Of a stretch of 64,000 nt of DNA, positions 41,251 through 48,926 are shown piece by piece. The notes beneath the pieces were generated by a model. That model ran no database searches, was not told where the DNA came from, and worked only from the letters and a program-made list of their open reading frames with translations. A program made the translations under genes and the position numbers. The DNA comes from Streptomyces sp. MST-110588 (GTDB lineage Bacteria; Actinomycetota; Actinomycetes; Streptomycetales; Streptomycetaceae), in assembly GCF_022695595.1 (NCBI RefSeq), contig NZ_CP074380.1, positions 2,349,501 to 2,413,500 of the forward strand, read 5' to 3'. Within the stretch, counting starts at the first letter, position 1, and every line of letters begins with the position of its first letter.

Positions 41251-41645
41251 GTCAAAGCCCCCCAGATGCGCTTGATTCCACTCCGCCTCCGCGGCGCATG
41301 CCCGTCCAGGAGGCGTTCACACGGACCGGCTGTTCCCGTGGCCCGCACTCCCCCGGTCACGGCCCGGGGCGCCCCCGGCCGTCGGCTTCCGGTCCGGTGC
41401 CCACCGTGGCGCGTGACCCGCGGCGGGGAACCAAAACCTTAGACCTCGGCCCAGTATCTCTGACACGCCAGGGTCCGGTCCTGCCCGGAACGTCACAGTG
41501 TTGTGAGAGTTCTTCGCCTATGCGCCATTGATCTTCTTGCGGTGAGCTTGTACCCGGCGACGGCCTTCTTACCCTCGTCCGGGCGCCCTGTTCCCGCTCC
41601 GGCGCGCCGGGTTCGTCCCCGGTGTGCCCGGGTTCGCGTCCGGTG
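41251..41645. other. 395-bp intergenic region upstream of the large ATPase gene
   Basis: No gene. An A/T-rich segment at about 41430-41460, with TAAGGT on the minus strand, could be a -10 for the ATPase gene. A small TCACA-GTGT-TGTGA inverted repeat lies near 41491-41504. Nothing else stands out. Confidence 0.4.
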
Positions 41646-41969
41646 TCAGACGCGCGGAAGCGATTCCGCTTCGATGCCGCCCTCGATGGCGAGGATGCGG
41701 TGCAGCCGGGTCGCGACCAGCAGGCGCTGCATCTGAGGGGGGACGCCCCGCAGGACGAGCCGCCGGTTGGCCCGCCCGGCGCGGCGGTGCGCTCCCATGA
41801 TCACGCCGAGGCCGGTGGCGTCCCAGGAGTCCAGCTCGGTCAGGTCCAGCACCAGGTCGCCGTGGCCCGAGTCGACGGCGGTGTGCAAGGCCGTACGGGC
41901 GTCCGCCGCGCTGCGGACGTCGAGGCGGCCCCCGACGACCAGCTCGGCGTGGTCGCCCCTGATGTGCAT
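41646..41969 (-). CDS. STAS-domain anti-sigma factor antagonist-like protein
   Basis: 107 aa, a single STAS domain: ELVVGGRLDVRSAADARTALHTAVDSGHGDLVLDLTELDSWDATGLGVIMGAHRRAGRANRRLVLRGVPPQMQRLLVATRLHRIL. These proteins bind anti-sigma kinases and are switched off by phosphorylation. In SpoIIAA/RsbV the motif is D-S-(S/T)-G-L; here it is D-A-T-G-L, so the usual phospho-Ser is Ala and only the neighbouring Thr remains. Either the Thr is used or the protein is constitutively active. No kinase or sigma gene is adjacent. Confidence 0.85.
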   Translation of the reverse strand: MHIRGDHAELVVGGRLDVRSAADARTALHTAVDSGHGDLVLDLTELDSWDATGLGVIMGAHRRAGRANRRLVLRGVPPQMQRLLVATRLHRILAIEGGIEAESLPRV

Positions 41970-42090
41970 ATGCGCTCCCCGGGAGTGATGCGTGTCGTGG
42001 TGCTAGGTCAACAGAACTGACTGCCTCTCATACGGCGAAGTTGCCGCCTGTAAGCGAACCGATACCGAATTCACCCCGGAGGGTGGCGAT

Positions 42091-42120
42091 CCGGGGCCCG
42101 CGGCTTGACGCGGGCCCCGG
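42091..42120 (-). terminator. Terminator of the 3-hydroxybutyryl-CoA dehydrogenase gene
   Basis: CCGGGGCCCGCG (42091-42102) and CGCGGGCCCCGG (42109-42120), perfect 12-bp stem with 6-nt loop. It starts a few bases after the stop at 42127. Confidence 0.8.
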
Positions 42121-42126
42121 CCGGCA

Positions 42127-42975
42127 TCAGTGCCCGTAGAAGCCCTGCCCGCTCTTGCGGCCGATGTCGCCCGCGTCGACCATGCGGCGCATGATCTCCG
42201 GCGGCGCGAACTTCTCGTCCTGGGTCTCGGTGTAGATGTTCTCGGTGGCGTGCAGGAGGATGTCCACGCCGGTGAGGTCGGCGGTGGCCAGCGGCCCCAT
42301 GGCGTGGCCGAAGCCCAGCTTGCAGGCGATGTCGATGTCCTCGGCGGAGGCGACGCCCGACTCGTACAGCTTCGCCGCCTCGACCACCAACGCGGAGATC
42401 AGACGGGTGGTGACGAACCCGGCGACGTCACGGTTGACGACGATGCAGGTCTTGCCGACCGACTCGGCGAACTCCCGGGCGGTGGCGAGGGTTTCGTCAC
42501 TGGTCTTGTGGCCGCGCACCAGCTCGCACAGCCCCATCATCGGCACCGGCGAGAAGAAGTGGGTGCCCACGACCCGCTCGGGGCGGCCGGTGGCCGCTGC
42601 GATCTTGGTGATCGGGATGGCGGAGGTGTTGGAGGCCAGCACCGTCTCGTCCTTGACCAGCTTGTCCAGGGTCTGGAAGATCTCCCGCTTGACCTCGATC
42701 TTCTCGAAGACGGCCTCGACGACGACGTCCGCGTCGGCGGCGGCGTCCAGGTCGGTGGTGGTGGTGATGCGGGCCAGCGCGGCCTCGGCGGCCGAGGACT
42801 CCAGCTTGCCCTTGGAGACGAACTTCTCGTACGACGCCTCGATGCCGCCCCTGCCCCGGGCCAGCGCCTCGTCAGTGACGTCACGCAGGACGACGTCCCA
42901 GCCCGCCTGGGCCGATACCTGTGCGATCCCGGACCCCATGAGTCCGGCCCCGACGACGGCGAGCTTCCTTGCCAC
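42127..42975 (-). CDS. 3-hydroxybutyryl-CoA dehydrogenase
   Basis: 282 aa, GTG start 42975. Reduces acetoacetyl-CoA to 3-hydroxybutyryl-CoA with NAD(P)H, or the reverse. N-terminal Rossmann fold GAGLMGSGIAQVSAQAGWDVVLRD; catalytic region ERVVGTHFFSPVPMMGLCELVRG with the His-Glu pair; SNTSAIPITKIAAAT is the substrate loop. The C-terminal dimer domain ends in DIGRKSGQGFYGH. Together with the thiolase at 23297 it forms the first two steps toward crotonyl- and butyryl-CoA (ethylmalonyl-CoA pathway, IcmA substrate). It stands alone with its own terminator. Confidence 0.94.
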   Translation of the reverse strand: MARKLAVVGAGLMGSGIAQVSAQAGWDVVLRDVTDEALARGRGGIEASYEKFVSKGKLESSAAEAALARITTTTDLDAAADADVVVEAVFEKIEVKREIFQTLDKLVKDETVLASNTSAIPITKIAAATGRPERVVGTHFFSPVPMMGLCELVRGHKTSDETLATAREFAESVGKTCIVVNRDVAGFVTTRLISALVVEAAKLYESGVASAEDIDIACKLGFGHAMGPLATADLTGVDILLHATENIYTETQDEKFAPPEIMRRMVDAGDIGRKSGQGFYGH

Positions 42976-43110
42976 TGCTGTCCCCTAACACGCTGTGCAC
43001 TTAACGGCTCTCAAGGTGACGTTAGCGCCCGTGAGCGATCCATTGGGGGGTTAGAGATGCGCGTCACGCCCCGGATGACGGACATCACACCGCGTCGGGC
43101 CGGTGGGGCG

Positions 43111-43752
43111 TCATTCCGCCCGGCGCACGGCGTAGTTGAGGACGCGCTCGCTCAGCAGGTCCTCGATCTCCTCCAGCAGCGCGAGGGCCTCGCGGGACAC
43201 CTCGGCCGGCTTGCGGCCGGCCATCATCTCGCGGCCGATGGTGCCCATGAGGGTGGAGTGCACCCAGTTGAGCTGACCGGCCACCAGCATCGGCATCGGG
43301 TCCGGCGGCGGCGCGCCGGCCGCCTCGCGCAGCGCCTCCTCCAGGCTGACGGCCTGCTGCTGCTGGAGCTGCCACAGCCGGGCCTTGAGGGCCGCCGCGC
43401 CCTCGATGACCCGCATGAAGCGGGCGTAGCCCTCGATGAGCCCGACGGTGGGTGACACCGCTTCGACCTGCTCGCGCAGTTCGTCCAGGACGGCGCGGGC
43501 GGCCGACTCCCCCACCCGCCGGCCGCGTACGCAGCGCGGGAGGCGGTCCACCAGCCCGGCGCCGCGGTCCAGGAAGAGGTCCTCCTTGGCCGGGAAGTAG
43601 TTGTAGACGGTGTTGACGGAGACCTCGCAGACCTCGGCGATCTCCGCGACCGTGACCGCGTCGAAGCCCCGCTCCAGGAACAGGCCGGTGGCCATGTCCG
43701 AGATGCGCTGCCGGGTCTGCCGCTTCTTGCGCTCCCTGAGTCCCTCTGCCAT
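43111..43752 (-). CDS. TetR-family regulator of the adjacent DrrAB-like exporter
   Basis: 213 aa from ATG 43752 (MAEGLRERKKRQTRQRISDMATGLFLERGFDAVTVAEIAEVCEVSVNTVYNYFPAKEDLFLDR). The helix-turn-helix is complete with recognition helix VSVNTVYNYF. C-terminal helical domain includes LWQLQQQQAVSLEEAL. It is divergent from an ABC exporter 80 bp away, with a 17-bp palindrome in between, the classical repressor-exporter layout. A longer frame to 43803 would run through that operator and is rejected. The inducer is probably the exported compound, unknown. Confidence 0.9.
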   Translation of the reverse strand: MAEGLRERKKRQTRQRISDMATGLFLERGFDAVTVAEIAEVCEVSVNTVYNYFPAKEDLFLDRGAGLVDRLPRCVRGRRVGESAARAVLDELREQVEAVSPTVGLIEGYARFMRVIEGAAALKARLWQLQQQQAVSLEEALREAAGAPPPDPMPMLVAGQLNWVHSTLMGTIGREMMAGRKPAEVSREALALLEEIEDLLSERVLNYAVRRAE

Positions 43753-43778
43753 GTGCGCATCGTACGTCTTCTTGGGCC

Positions 43779-43795
43779 TCTCCAAATTTTGGAGA
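43779..43795. promoter_or_regulatory. Perfect 17-bp palindrome, probable TetR operator of the DrrAB-like exporter
   Basis: TCTCCAAA-T-TTTGGAGA in the 80-bp divergent promoter between the TetR gene and the ABC exporter. The A/T-rich spot and TTTGGAGACG-TTGCAATTTTT context also suit promoter elements of both genes. Confidence 0.7.
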
Positions 43796-43832
43796 CGTTG
43801 CAATTTTTCAGTGCCTCTGTTTTTCTGTCGGC

Positions 43833-44615
43833 ATGGCAGTCATCAACGCGTCCGGCCTGGCCCGGACCTTCACCACCGAACGCGGCACCGTCCAAGCGGT
43901 GCGCGGCATCGACCTGACCGCCGGGCGCGGCGAGATCCTGGGCCTGCTCGGCCCGAACGGCGCCGGGAAGACCACCACGCTGCGGATGCTCGCCACGCTC
44001 CTTGCGCCCACCGGCGGAAGCGCGACCGTGGCCGGCTGCGACCTGGTCCGCGACCCGGCCGGGGTGCGGCGCAGCACCGGGTACGTGGCCCAGTCCGGCG
44101 GCGTCGACCCGAACGTCTCCGTACGGGAGGAACTGGTGACCCAGGGGCGCCTGTACCGCCTGTCGAAGGCCGAGGCGGCGGCCCGCACCGAGGAGCTGGC
44201 GGACGCGCTCGGCCTCGACGGGCTGCTGGACCGCAAGTGCGCGGCGATGTCCGGCGGGCAGCGGCGGCGGCTGGACATCGCCATGGGACTGGTACACCGG
44301 CCCGCGGTGCTGTTCCTGGACGAGCCGACGACGGGGCTCGACCCCGGTAGCCGGGCCGGCCTGTGGGAGCTGGTCCGGCGGCTGCGTACGGACTTCGGCA
44401 CCACGGTCGTGCTGACCACCCACTACCTCGACGAGGCGGACGCGCTGGCGGACCGGGTCGTGGTCGTGGACCACGGCGTGGTGGCCGCCGAGGGCACCCC
44501 GCGCGCGCTGAAGACGGAGTACGCCGGCTCGCCCGACGCCTCCCTCCAGGACGCCTTCCTCGCCATCACCGGGCGCGGCCCCGCCCCCGTGGACACCACC
44601 CCCGTCGCCGTCTGA
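43833..44615 (+). CDS. DrrA-like ABC transporter ATP-binding protein
   Basis: 260 aa. Daunorubicin-resistance-type ATPase: Walker A GPNGAGKTTTLRML, Q-loop YVAQSGGVDPNVSVREEL, signature MSGGQRRRLDIAMGLVHRP, Walker B VLFLDEPTTGLDPGSR, and H-loop TTHYLDEAD. The family exports drugs, lipids or polyketides with a DrrB permease, which follows 24 bp later. It is under the divergent TetR. The chosen ATG fits the family N-terminus (MAVINASGLARTFTTERGTVQAVRGIDL). Confidence 0.93.
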   Translation: MAVINASGLARTFTTERGTVQAVRGIDLTAGRGEILGLLGPNGAGKTTTLRMLATLLAPTGGSATVAGCDLVRDPAGVRRSTGYVAQSGGVDPNVSVREELVTQGRLYRLSKAEAAARTEELADALGLDGLLDRKCAAMSGGQRRRLDIAMGLVHRPAVLFLDEPTTGLDPGSRAGLWELVRRLRTDFGTTVVLTTHYLDEADALADRVVVVDHGVVAAEGTPRALKTEYAGSPDASLQDAFLAITGRGPAPVDTTPVAV

Positions 44616-44639
44616 CCACCCCTCCCCCAGGAGCCCCGT

Positions 44640-45395
44640 ATGTCCCCCGTCCTGTCCGACACGGCCCTGATCTTCGGGCGCTACGCCCGCCAGACCCTGC
44701 GCTCCAAACTCCAGATGCTCTTCGGCGTGCTGATGCCGCTGCTCTACCTGCTCTTCTTCGGCCCGCTGCTCACCGATGTGCCGCTGGCCTCCCGGGGCAG
44801 CTCCTGGCAGGTCCTGGTACCCGGCCTGCTGCTCCAACTCGCCTTGTTCGGCGGGTCGTTCTGCGGCTTCGCCATCGTCCTGGAGAAGCAGTACGGCGTG
44901 CTGGAACGGATGCGGGTGACGCCCGTCAGCCGGCTCGCGCTGCTGCTGGGGCGGGTGCTGCGGGACGCGGCGCTGTTCACCGCGCAGTCGGTGCTGCTGG
45001 TGCTGGCGGCGGTGGTGATGGGGCTGCGGGCGCCGCTGGGCGGCATCCTCATCGGGTTCGCGTTCGTCGCCGTGACGACCGTCGCGCTGTCCTCGTTCTC
45101 CTACGCGCTGGCCATGAAGGTCAGCTCGCCGCAGGAGTTCGGGCCGGTCGTGAACGCGGCCACCTTGCCCACGATGCTGCTGTCCGGCCTGATGCTGCCC
45201 ATGGCCCTGGCGCCCGGCTGGCTGGACGTGCTCTCGCACGTCATGCCGCTGCGCTACCTCGTGGACGGCGTCCGGGCGGCCTACGTCGGCGACTACACCG
45301 CGCCGAGCGTGCTGTACGGCGCGCTGGTCGCGGCCGGGCTCGCCGTAGCGGCCACGGCCCTGTGCACCAGGGCCTTCCGCAGGGCCGCGGCGTAG
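44640..45395 (+). CDS. DrrB-like ABC-2 permease
   Basis: 251 aa with six membrane helices. Blocks: ALIFGRYARQTLRSKLQMLFGVLMPLLYLLFFGPLL, VLEKQYGVLERMRVTPVSRLALLLGRVLRD (conserved ABC-2 cytoplasmic loop), and GLMLPMALAPGWLDVLSHVMPLRYLVDGVRA near the end. It partners the DrrA-like ATPase. Its stop codon lies inside a candidate -10 box of the next gene. Confidence 0.92.
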   Translation: MSPVLSDTALIFGRYARQTLRSKLQMLFGVLMPLLYLLFFGPLLTDVPLASRGSSWQVLVPGLLLQLALFGGSFCGFAIVLEKQYGVLERMRVTPVSRLALLLGRVLRDAALFTAQSVLLVLAAVVMGLRAPLGGILIGFAFVAVTTVALSSFSYALAMKVSSPQEFGPVVNAATLPTMLLSGLMLPMALAPGWLDVLSHVMPLRYLVDGVRAAYVGDYTAPSVLYGALVAAGLAVAATALCTRAFRRAAA

Positions 45396-45405
45396 GCTCC
45401 CCCGT

Positions 45406-45978
45406 ATGGTCAATCTGACGCGCATCTACACCCGCACCGGGGACAAAGGCACCACCCACCTCGGCGACATGAGCCGTACCGCCAAGACCGACGCACGGAT
45501 CGCGGCGTACGCGGACGCCAACGAGGCCAACGCGGCGATCGGCGTGGCCATCGCCCTGGGCTCGCTGCACCCGGAGGTCGTCAAGGTCCTCGTCCGGGTG
45601 CAGAACGACCTGTTCGACGTGGGCGCGGACCTGTCCACGCCCGTGGTGGACAACCCCGGGCACCCGCCGCTGCGCGTCGAGCAGACCTACATCGACAAGC
45701 TGGAGGCCGACTGCGACCGCTTCTTGGAGGACCTGGAGAAGCTGCGCAGCTTCATCCTCCCGGGCGGCACGCCGGGCGCGGCCCTGCTGCACCAGGCGTG
45801 CACGGTCGTACGGCGCGCCGAGCGCTCGACATGGGCGGCCTTCGAAGAGCACGGCGACACCATGAACCCGCTCACCGCCACCTACCTCAACCGCCTCTCC
45901 GACCTGCTGTTCATCCTGGCCCGTACGGCCAACAAGGAGGTCGGGGACGTGCTGTGGGTGCCGGGCGGCGAACGGTAG
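45406..45978 (+). CDS. Cob(I)alamin adenosyltransferase, PduO type
   Basis: 190 aa. Transfers the adenosyl group of ATP to cob(I)alamin to give adenosylcobalamin. PduO signatures: N-terminal YTRTGDKGTTHLGDMSRTAK (ATP loop), AYADANEANAAIGVA, LFDVGADLSTP, FILPGGTPGAALLHQACTVVRRAER, and LNRLSDLLFILAR. Cytoplasmic trimer expected. It supplies the cofactor of IcmA-type and methylmalonyl-CoA mutases, whose helpers (mce, meaB) lie elsewhere in the window. TAGGCT (45393-45398), seven bases before the ATG, could serve a leaderless start and overlaps the drrB stop. Confidence 0.94.
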   Translation: MVNLTRIYTRTGDKGTTHLGDMSRTAKTDARIAAYADANEANAAIGVAIALGSLHPEVVKVLVRVQNDLFDVGADLSTPVVDNPGHPPLRVEQTYIDKLEADCDRFLEDLEKLRSFILPGGTPGAALLHQACTVVRRAERSTWAAFEEHGDTMNPLTATYLNRLSDLLFILARTANKEVGDVLWVPGGER

Positions 45979-46017
45979 GGACGGCGCACCGGCCCGGGCG
46001 CGTGGCCGGTCCGCGCC

Positions 46018-46635
46018 TCACAGCAGGGTCTTGGAGCGGGACGGGCGGTCCGCGGCCGTCTCCCGCGGGCCGTCCTGGGCCGCCACCTGCGGGTCCTCCG
46101 GTTCCGGGGCCTTCTTCGGCCAGAGGGTGTAGCACAGCGCGACCAGGCCGTGGATGCCGAGGATGCGCAGCGCCAGGAACTGCGTGCCGCGCAGCGGTGC
46201 GCTCTGCCCGCCGTCACCGACGTACCAGACCGCGATCTGGAGCAGCGCGGCGGCGACGGCGCACATCAGCAGCGTACGCAGCCACAGGTGCCACTCGTGC
46301 CGGGCCCGGGCCCGGCCGTACTGCGGGGGCCTGGACGGCCGCGGGCCGCCCGCGAGGCGGTGGGCGGCATGGCCGTCGATCCATTTGACCGTGTAGTGCC
46401 CGTAGGCGACGGTGTAGCCGATGTAGAGGGCGGCCAGGCCGTGTTTCCAGTCCGCCGGCGCGCCGTTGCGCAGATCGATCGCGGTGGCGATCAGCAGGAC
46501 CAGTTCCAGGACCGGCTCGACCAGGAGTACGGCCGCGCCGGCGCGCGGTTTACGGGCCAGGTAGCGCAGGGCCAGGCCGGCCGCCAGCAGGACCCAGAAG
46601 CCGACCTCGCAGGCGATGATCAGCACGGCGATCAC
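46018..46635 (-). CDS. Conserved integral membrane protein of unknown function
   Basis: 205 aa from GTG 46635 (VIAVLIIACEVGFWVLLAAGLALRYLARKPRAG), five bases after GAGGGGG. About five membrane helices: residues 1-22, AAVLLVEPVLELVLLIATAIDL, ALYIGYTVAYGHYTVKW, TLLMCAVAAALLQIAVWYV, and LALRILGIHGLVALCYTLW. The cytoplasmic tail PKKAPEPEDPQVAAQDGPRETAADRPSRSKTLL is polar. I do not recognise a characterised family. It is convergent with the adenosyltransferase gene (39-bp gap). Confidence 0.75.
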   Translation of the reverse strand: MIAVLIIACEVGFWVLLAAGLALRYLARKPRAGAAVLLVEPVLELVLLIATAIDLRNGAPADWKHGLAALYIGYTVAYGHYTVKWIDGHAAHRLAGGPRPSRPPQYGRARARHEWHLWLRTLLMCAVAAALLQIAVWYVGDGGQSAPLRGTQFLALRILGIHGLVALCYTLWPKKAPEPEDPQVAAQDGPRETAADRPSRSKTLL

Positions 46636-46829
46636 GGTCGCCCCCTCTCGGGTGTCAACGGGTATCAACGGGTGTCACGGGGAACGGGCCGGGGCGGCCC
46701 ACCCTCACCAGCGTCGCCGCCACGGCGGCCGGCCGCGTCGTCGCGCGTGAGGATCCACCACTGCATCCTTCGATGTAGGACGGGCTCCCCACGCTCACCC
46801 CGGGCGCGGAAGCCGGCCGGCCGCCCGCC

Positions 46830-48095
46830 GTGTTTGATGGAGGGGTGAGCGCACTCCGTCTGCCCGCCCGCCCGCACCGCGTCGACGTGCGCATCGCGGC
46901 CGGCGGCCTGCTCGGCGGGCTGCTGCTGTGGGTGCTCGGGCTGCACAGCGGTCCGCCGCTGCTCGGCCTGCCGCAGAGCTGCACGCTGGTGGCCCTGGTG
47001 ATGATGTCCGGCGCGGAGCTGCTGCGCCGGAGCGTCCCGCTCGGCGCGCTGGCCCTGGCCGTGCTCGCCCTGGCGCTGGACGTGTGCACCGGCACGCTGC
47101 TCGCCACCGTGCTGATGTTCACGGACGTGGTCTACGCGGCCGTGCTCTACGGTCCCCCGGCCGCCGCCCGCCGCGTTCCGGTGTCGTGTGTGCTGCTCAC
47201 GGTGATCGCCACGATCGTGCCGGTGGCGGTGCTGCGCGAGCCGCAGGCCCTGCTGATCGGCGTGGTCTTCGGCATGGGCACCGTCGGCCCGGCCTGGACC
47301 GGTGTGATCGTCCGCGACCACCGCGAGGACGCCCGCTCCGCCCGTCTGATGGCCGAACAGACCGCGCTGCTGGCCGAGATGGACCACCGGGACGCGGTGC
47401 ACGCCGAGCGCACCCGTATGGCCCGTGAGCTGCACGACATGGTGGCCAACCACCTCTCGGCCATCGCGATCCACGCCACTGCCGCGCAGGCGGTCGACGA
47501 CCCGGCGGCCACCCGCGAGGCCCTCGGGGTGATCCGTGAGAACAGCGTGCAGGGGCTGGCCGAAATGCGCCGTCTGATCGGGCTGCTGCGGGACACCAAG
47601 GCTCCCGGCGGTACGGAGGAGCCCACCGCCACCCCGACGCTGGACGGGCTGGAGGCGCTGCTCGCCCGAGCCCGTACCAACGGCGCGAGCAGCGGACTGG
47701 CCTTCACCCTTGACGACACCCGCCCGGCCCGCACCACCGGTGACGACGGGCGGCCGGCCGCCTTGCCGGCGCCGGTCGAGCTGGCCGCGTACCGCATCGT
47801 CCAGGAGTCGCTGACCAACGCGCTCAAGCACGCCGCGCCGGGCGAGGTCACGGTGGCGCTGGCGCACGAGGACGGCGGGCCGCTGACCGTCACCGTGACC
47901 AGCCCCTACGGTGACCGTCCGGGCCCGCGCGCCCCCGGGTCGGGGGCGGGGCTGGTGGGGATGCGCGAGCGGATCGCGCTGCTGGGCGGCACGTTCGAGG
48001 CGGGCCCGGTGGCCGGCCCGGGGGCGGGTCCGGCGGGCAAGACGTGGCAGGTGCGGGCCGCACTGCCGGTACACGAGGAGGAACAACGACGATGA
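46830..48095 (+). CDS. NarL-type sensor histidine kinase (HisKA_3)
   Basis: 421 aa if started at GTG 46830; GTG 46845 lies directly behind GGAGG and is an alternative giving 416 aa. Four to five membrane helices fill residues ~20-165. The dimerisation box is RMARELHDMVANHLSAIAIHATAAQ with phospho-acceptor His202. The ATPase domain has ESLTNALKHA (N box) and GAGLVGMRERIALLGG (G box). The stop overlaps the response-regulator ATG (ATGA), so the pair is coupled. The input is unknown; most of the sensor is within the membrane, which suggests an intramembrane or envelope-stress signal. Confidence 0.92.
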   Translation: MFDGGVSALRLPARPHRVDVRIAAGGLLGGLLLWVLGLHSGPPLLGLPQSCTLVALVMMSGAELLRRSVPLGALALAVLALALDVCTGTLLATVLMFTDVVYAAVLYGPPAAARRVPVSCVLLTVIATIVPVAVLREPQALLIGVVFGMGTVGPAWTGVIVRDHREDARSARLMAEQTALLAEMDHRDAVHAERTRMARELHDMVANHLSAIAIHATAAQAVDDPAATREALGVIRENSVQGLAEMRRLIGLLRDTKAPGGTEEPTATPTLDGLEALLARARTNGASSGLAFTLDDTRPARTTGDDGRPAALPAPVELAAYRIVQESLTNALKHAAPGEVTVALAHEDGGPLTVTVTSPYGDRPGPRAPGSGAGLVGMRERIALLGGTFEAGPVAGPGAGPAGKTWQVRAALPVHEEEQRR

Positions 48096-48772
48096 CAGGC
48101 GCTGCCGCGCGCCCGGTGCGGGTGCTCGTCGCCGAGGACCAGTCCGCCGTACGGGCCGGGCTCGTACTCATCCTGCGCTCCGCGCCCGACATCGAGGTCG
48201 CCGGGGAGGCGGCGGACGGTGAGGAGGCGGTCCGGCTGGCCCGCGAACTGCGGCCGGACGTGGTGCTGATGGACGTACAGATGCCCCGGCTGGACGGGGT
48301 CTCGACCACCCGGCAGGTGGTGGCCGAGGACCTGGCGGACGTGCTGGTGCTGACCACGTTCGACCTGGACGAGTACGTCTTCGGGGCGCTGCGGGCGGGG
48401 GCCGCCGGGTTCCTGCTGAAGGACAGCGACGCGGCCACGCTGATCGGTGCCGTACGCACCGTGGCCGGCGGCGAGGGACTGATCGCGCCCGCCGTCACCC
48501 GCCGGCTGATCGCGGAGTTCGCCGGCCCCCGGTCCGCGCACGGCAGCCAGGGGCCGGACCCGGCCGTCCTGGACTCCCTGACCCGGCGCGAACGCGAGGT
48601 GCTGGGCTGCCTGGGGCAGGGGATGTCCAACGCCGATGTCGCGGTGCGCCTGGAGATGGCGGAGGCCACTGTCAAGACGCATGTCAGCCGTTTGCTGGCC
48701 AAGCTGGAGCTGCGCAGCCGGGTGCAAGCGGCGGTGCTGGCGCGGGAGTTGGGCGTGGGCGTGGACGGGTGA
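48092..48772 (+). CDS. NarL/FixJ-family response regulator
   Basis: 226 aa from ATG 48092. Receiver with phospho-acceptor Asp61 in VVLMDVQMP, Thr in LVLTTFD, and Lys in GFLLKDSD. C-terminal LuxR-type helix-turn-helix: LTRREREVLGCLGQGMSNADVAVRLEMAEATVKTHVSRLLAKLELRSRVQAAV. It is paired with the preceding kinase. The chitinase gene 154 bp downstream has its own DasR-type promoter, and there is no evidence that this system controls it. Confidence 0.95.
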   Translation: MTGAAARPVRVLVAEDQSAVRAGLVLILRSAPDIEVAGEAADGEEAVRLARELRPDVVLMDVQMPRLDGVSTTRQVVAEDLADVLVLTTFDLDEYVFGALRAGAAGFLLKDSDAATLIGAVRTVAGGEGLIAPAVTRRLIAEFAGPRSAHGSQGPDPAVLDSLTRREREVLGCLGQGMSNADVAVRLEMAEATVKTHVSRLLAKLELRSRVQAAVLARELGVGVDG

Positions 48773-48789
48773 AGCCGCCTCAACCTCGT

Positions 48790-48831
48790 TGGTCCAGACC
48801 TCTTGACCTAAGGTCTGGACCTTTTTACTCT
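48790..48831 (+). promoter_or_regulatory. chiC promoter with two DasR-type sites
   Basis: TGGTCCAGACCT (48790-48801) and its complement AGGTCTGGACC (48811-48821) flank a -35 TTGACC (48803-48808). The -10 TACTCT (48826-48831) is 17 bp further. The GGTC(C/T)(A/G)GACC core matches the DasR consensus and the 12-bp repeat known in Streptomyces chitinase promoters. This implies repression by DasR, released by glucosamine-6-phosphate. Confidence 0.85.
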
Positions 48832-48926
48832 CCCCTGAAACATGACGGTGAGCACCCCGCACAGCGCTCACCGGGCGGCACCGGTTCCTCCGTACTCCCC
48901 TCCGACTCCCACCCCAGGAGCCCCTC

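Noticed and set aside
43224..45425. 733-codon minus-strand frame over drrAB and the TetR gene
   Set aside because: Three confidently identified genes already occupy this stretch; the product is Gly/Arg/His/Gln-rich and shadow-like.
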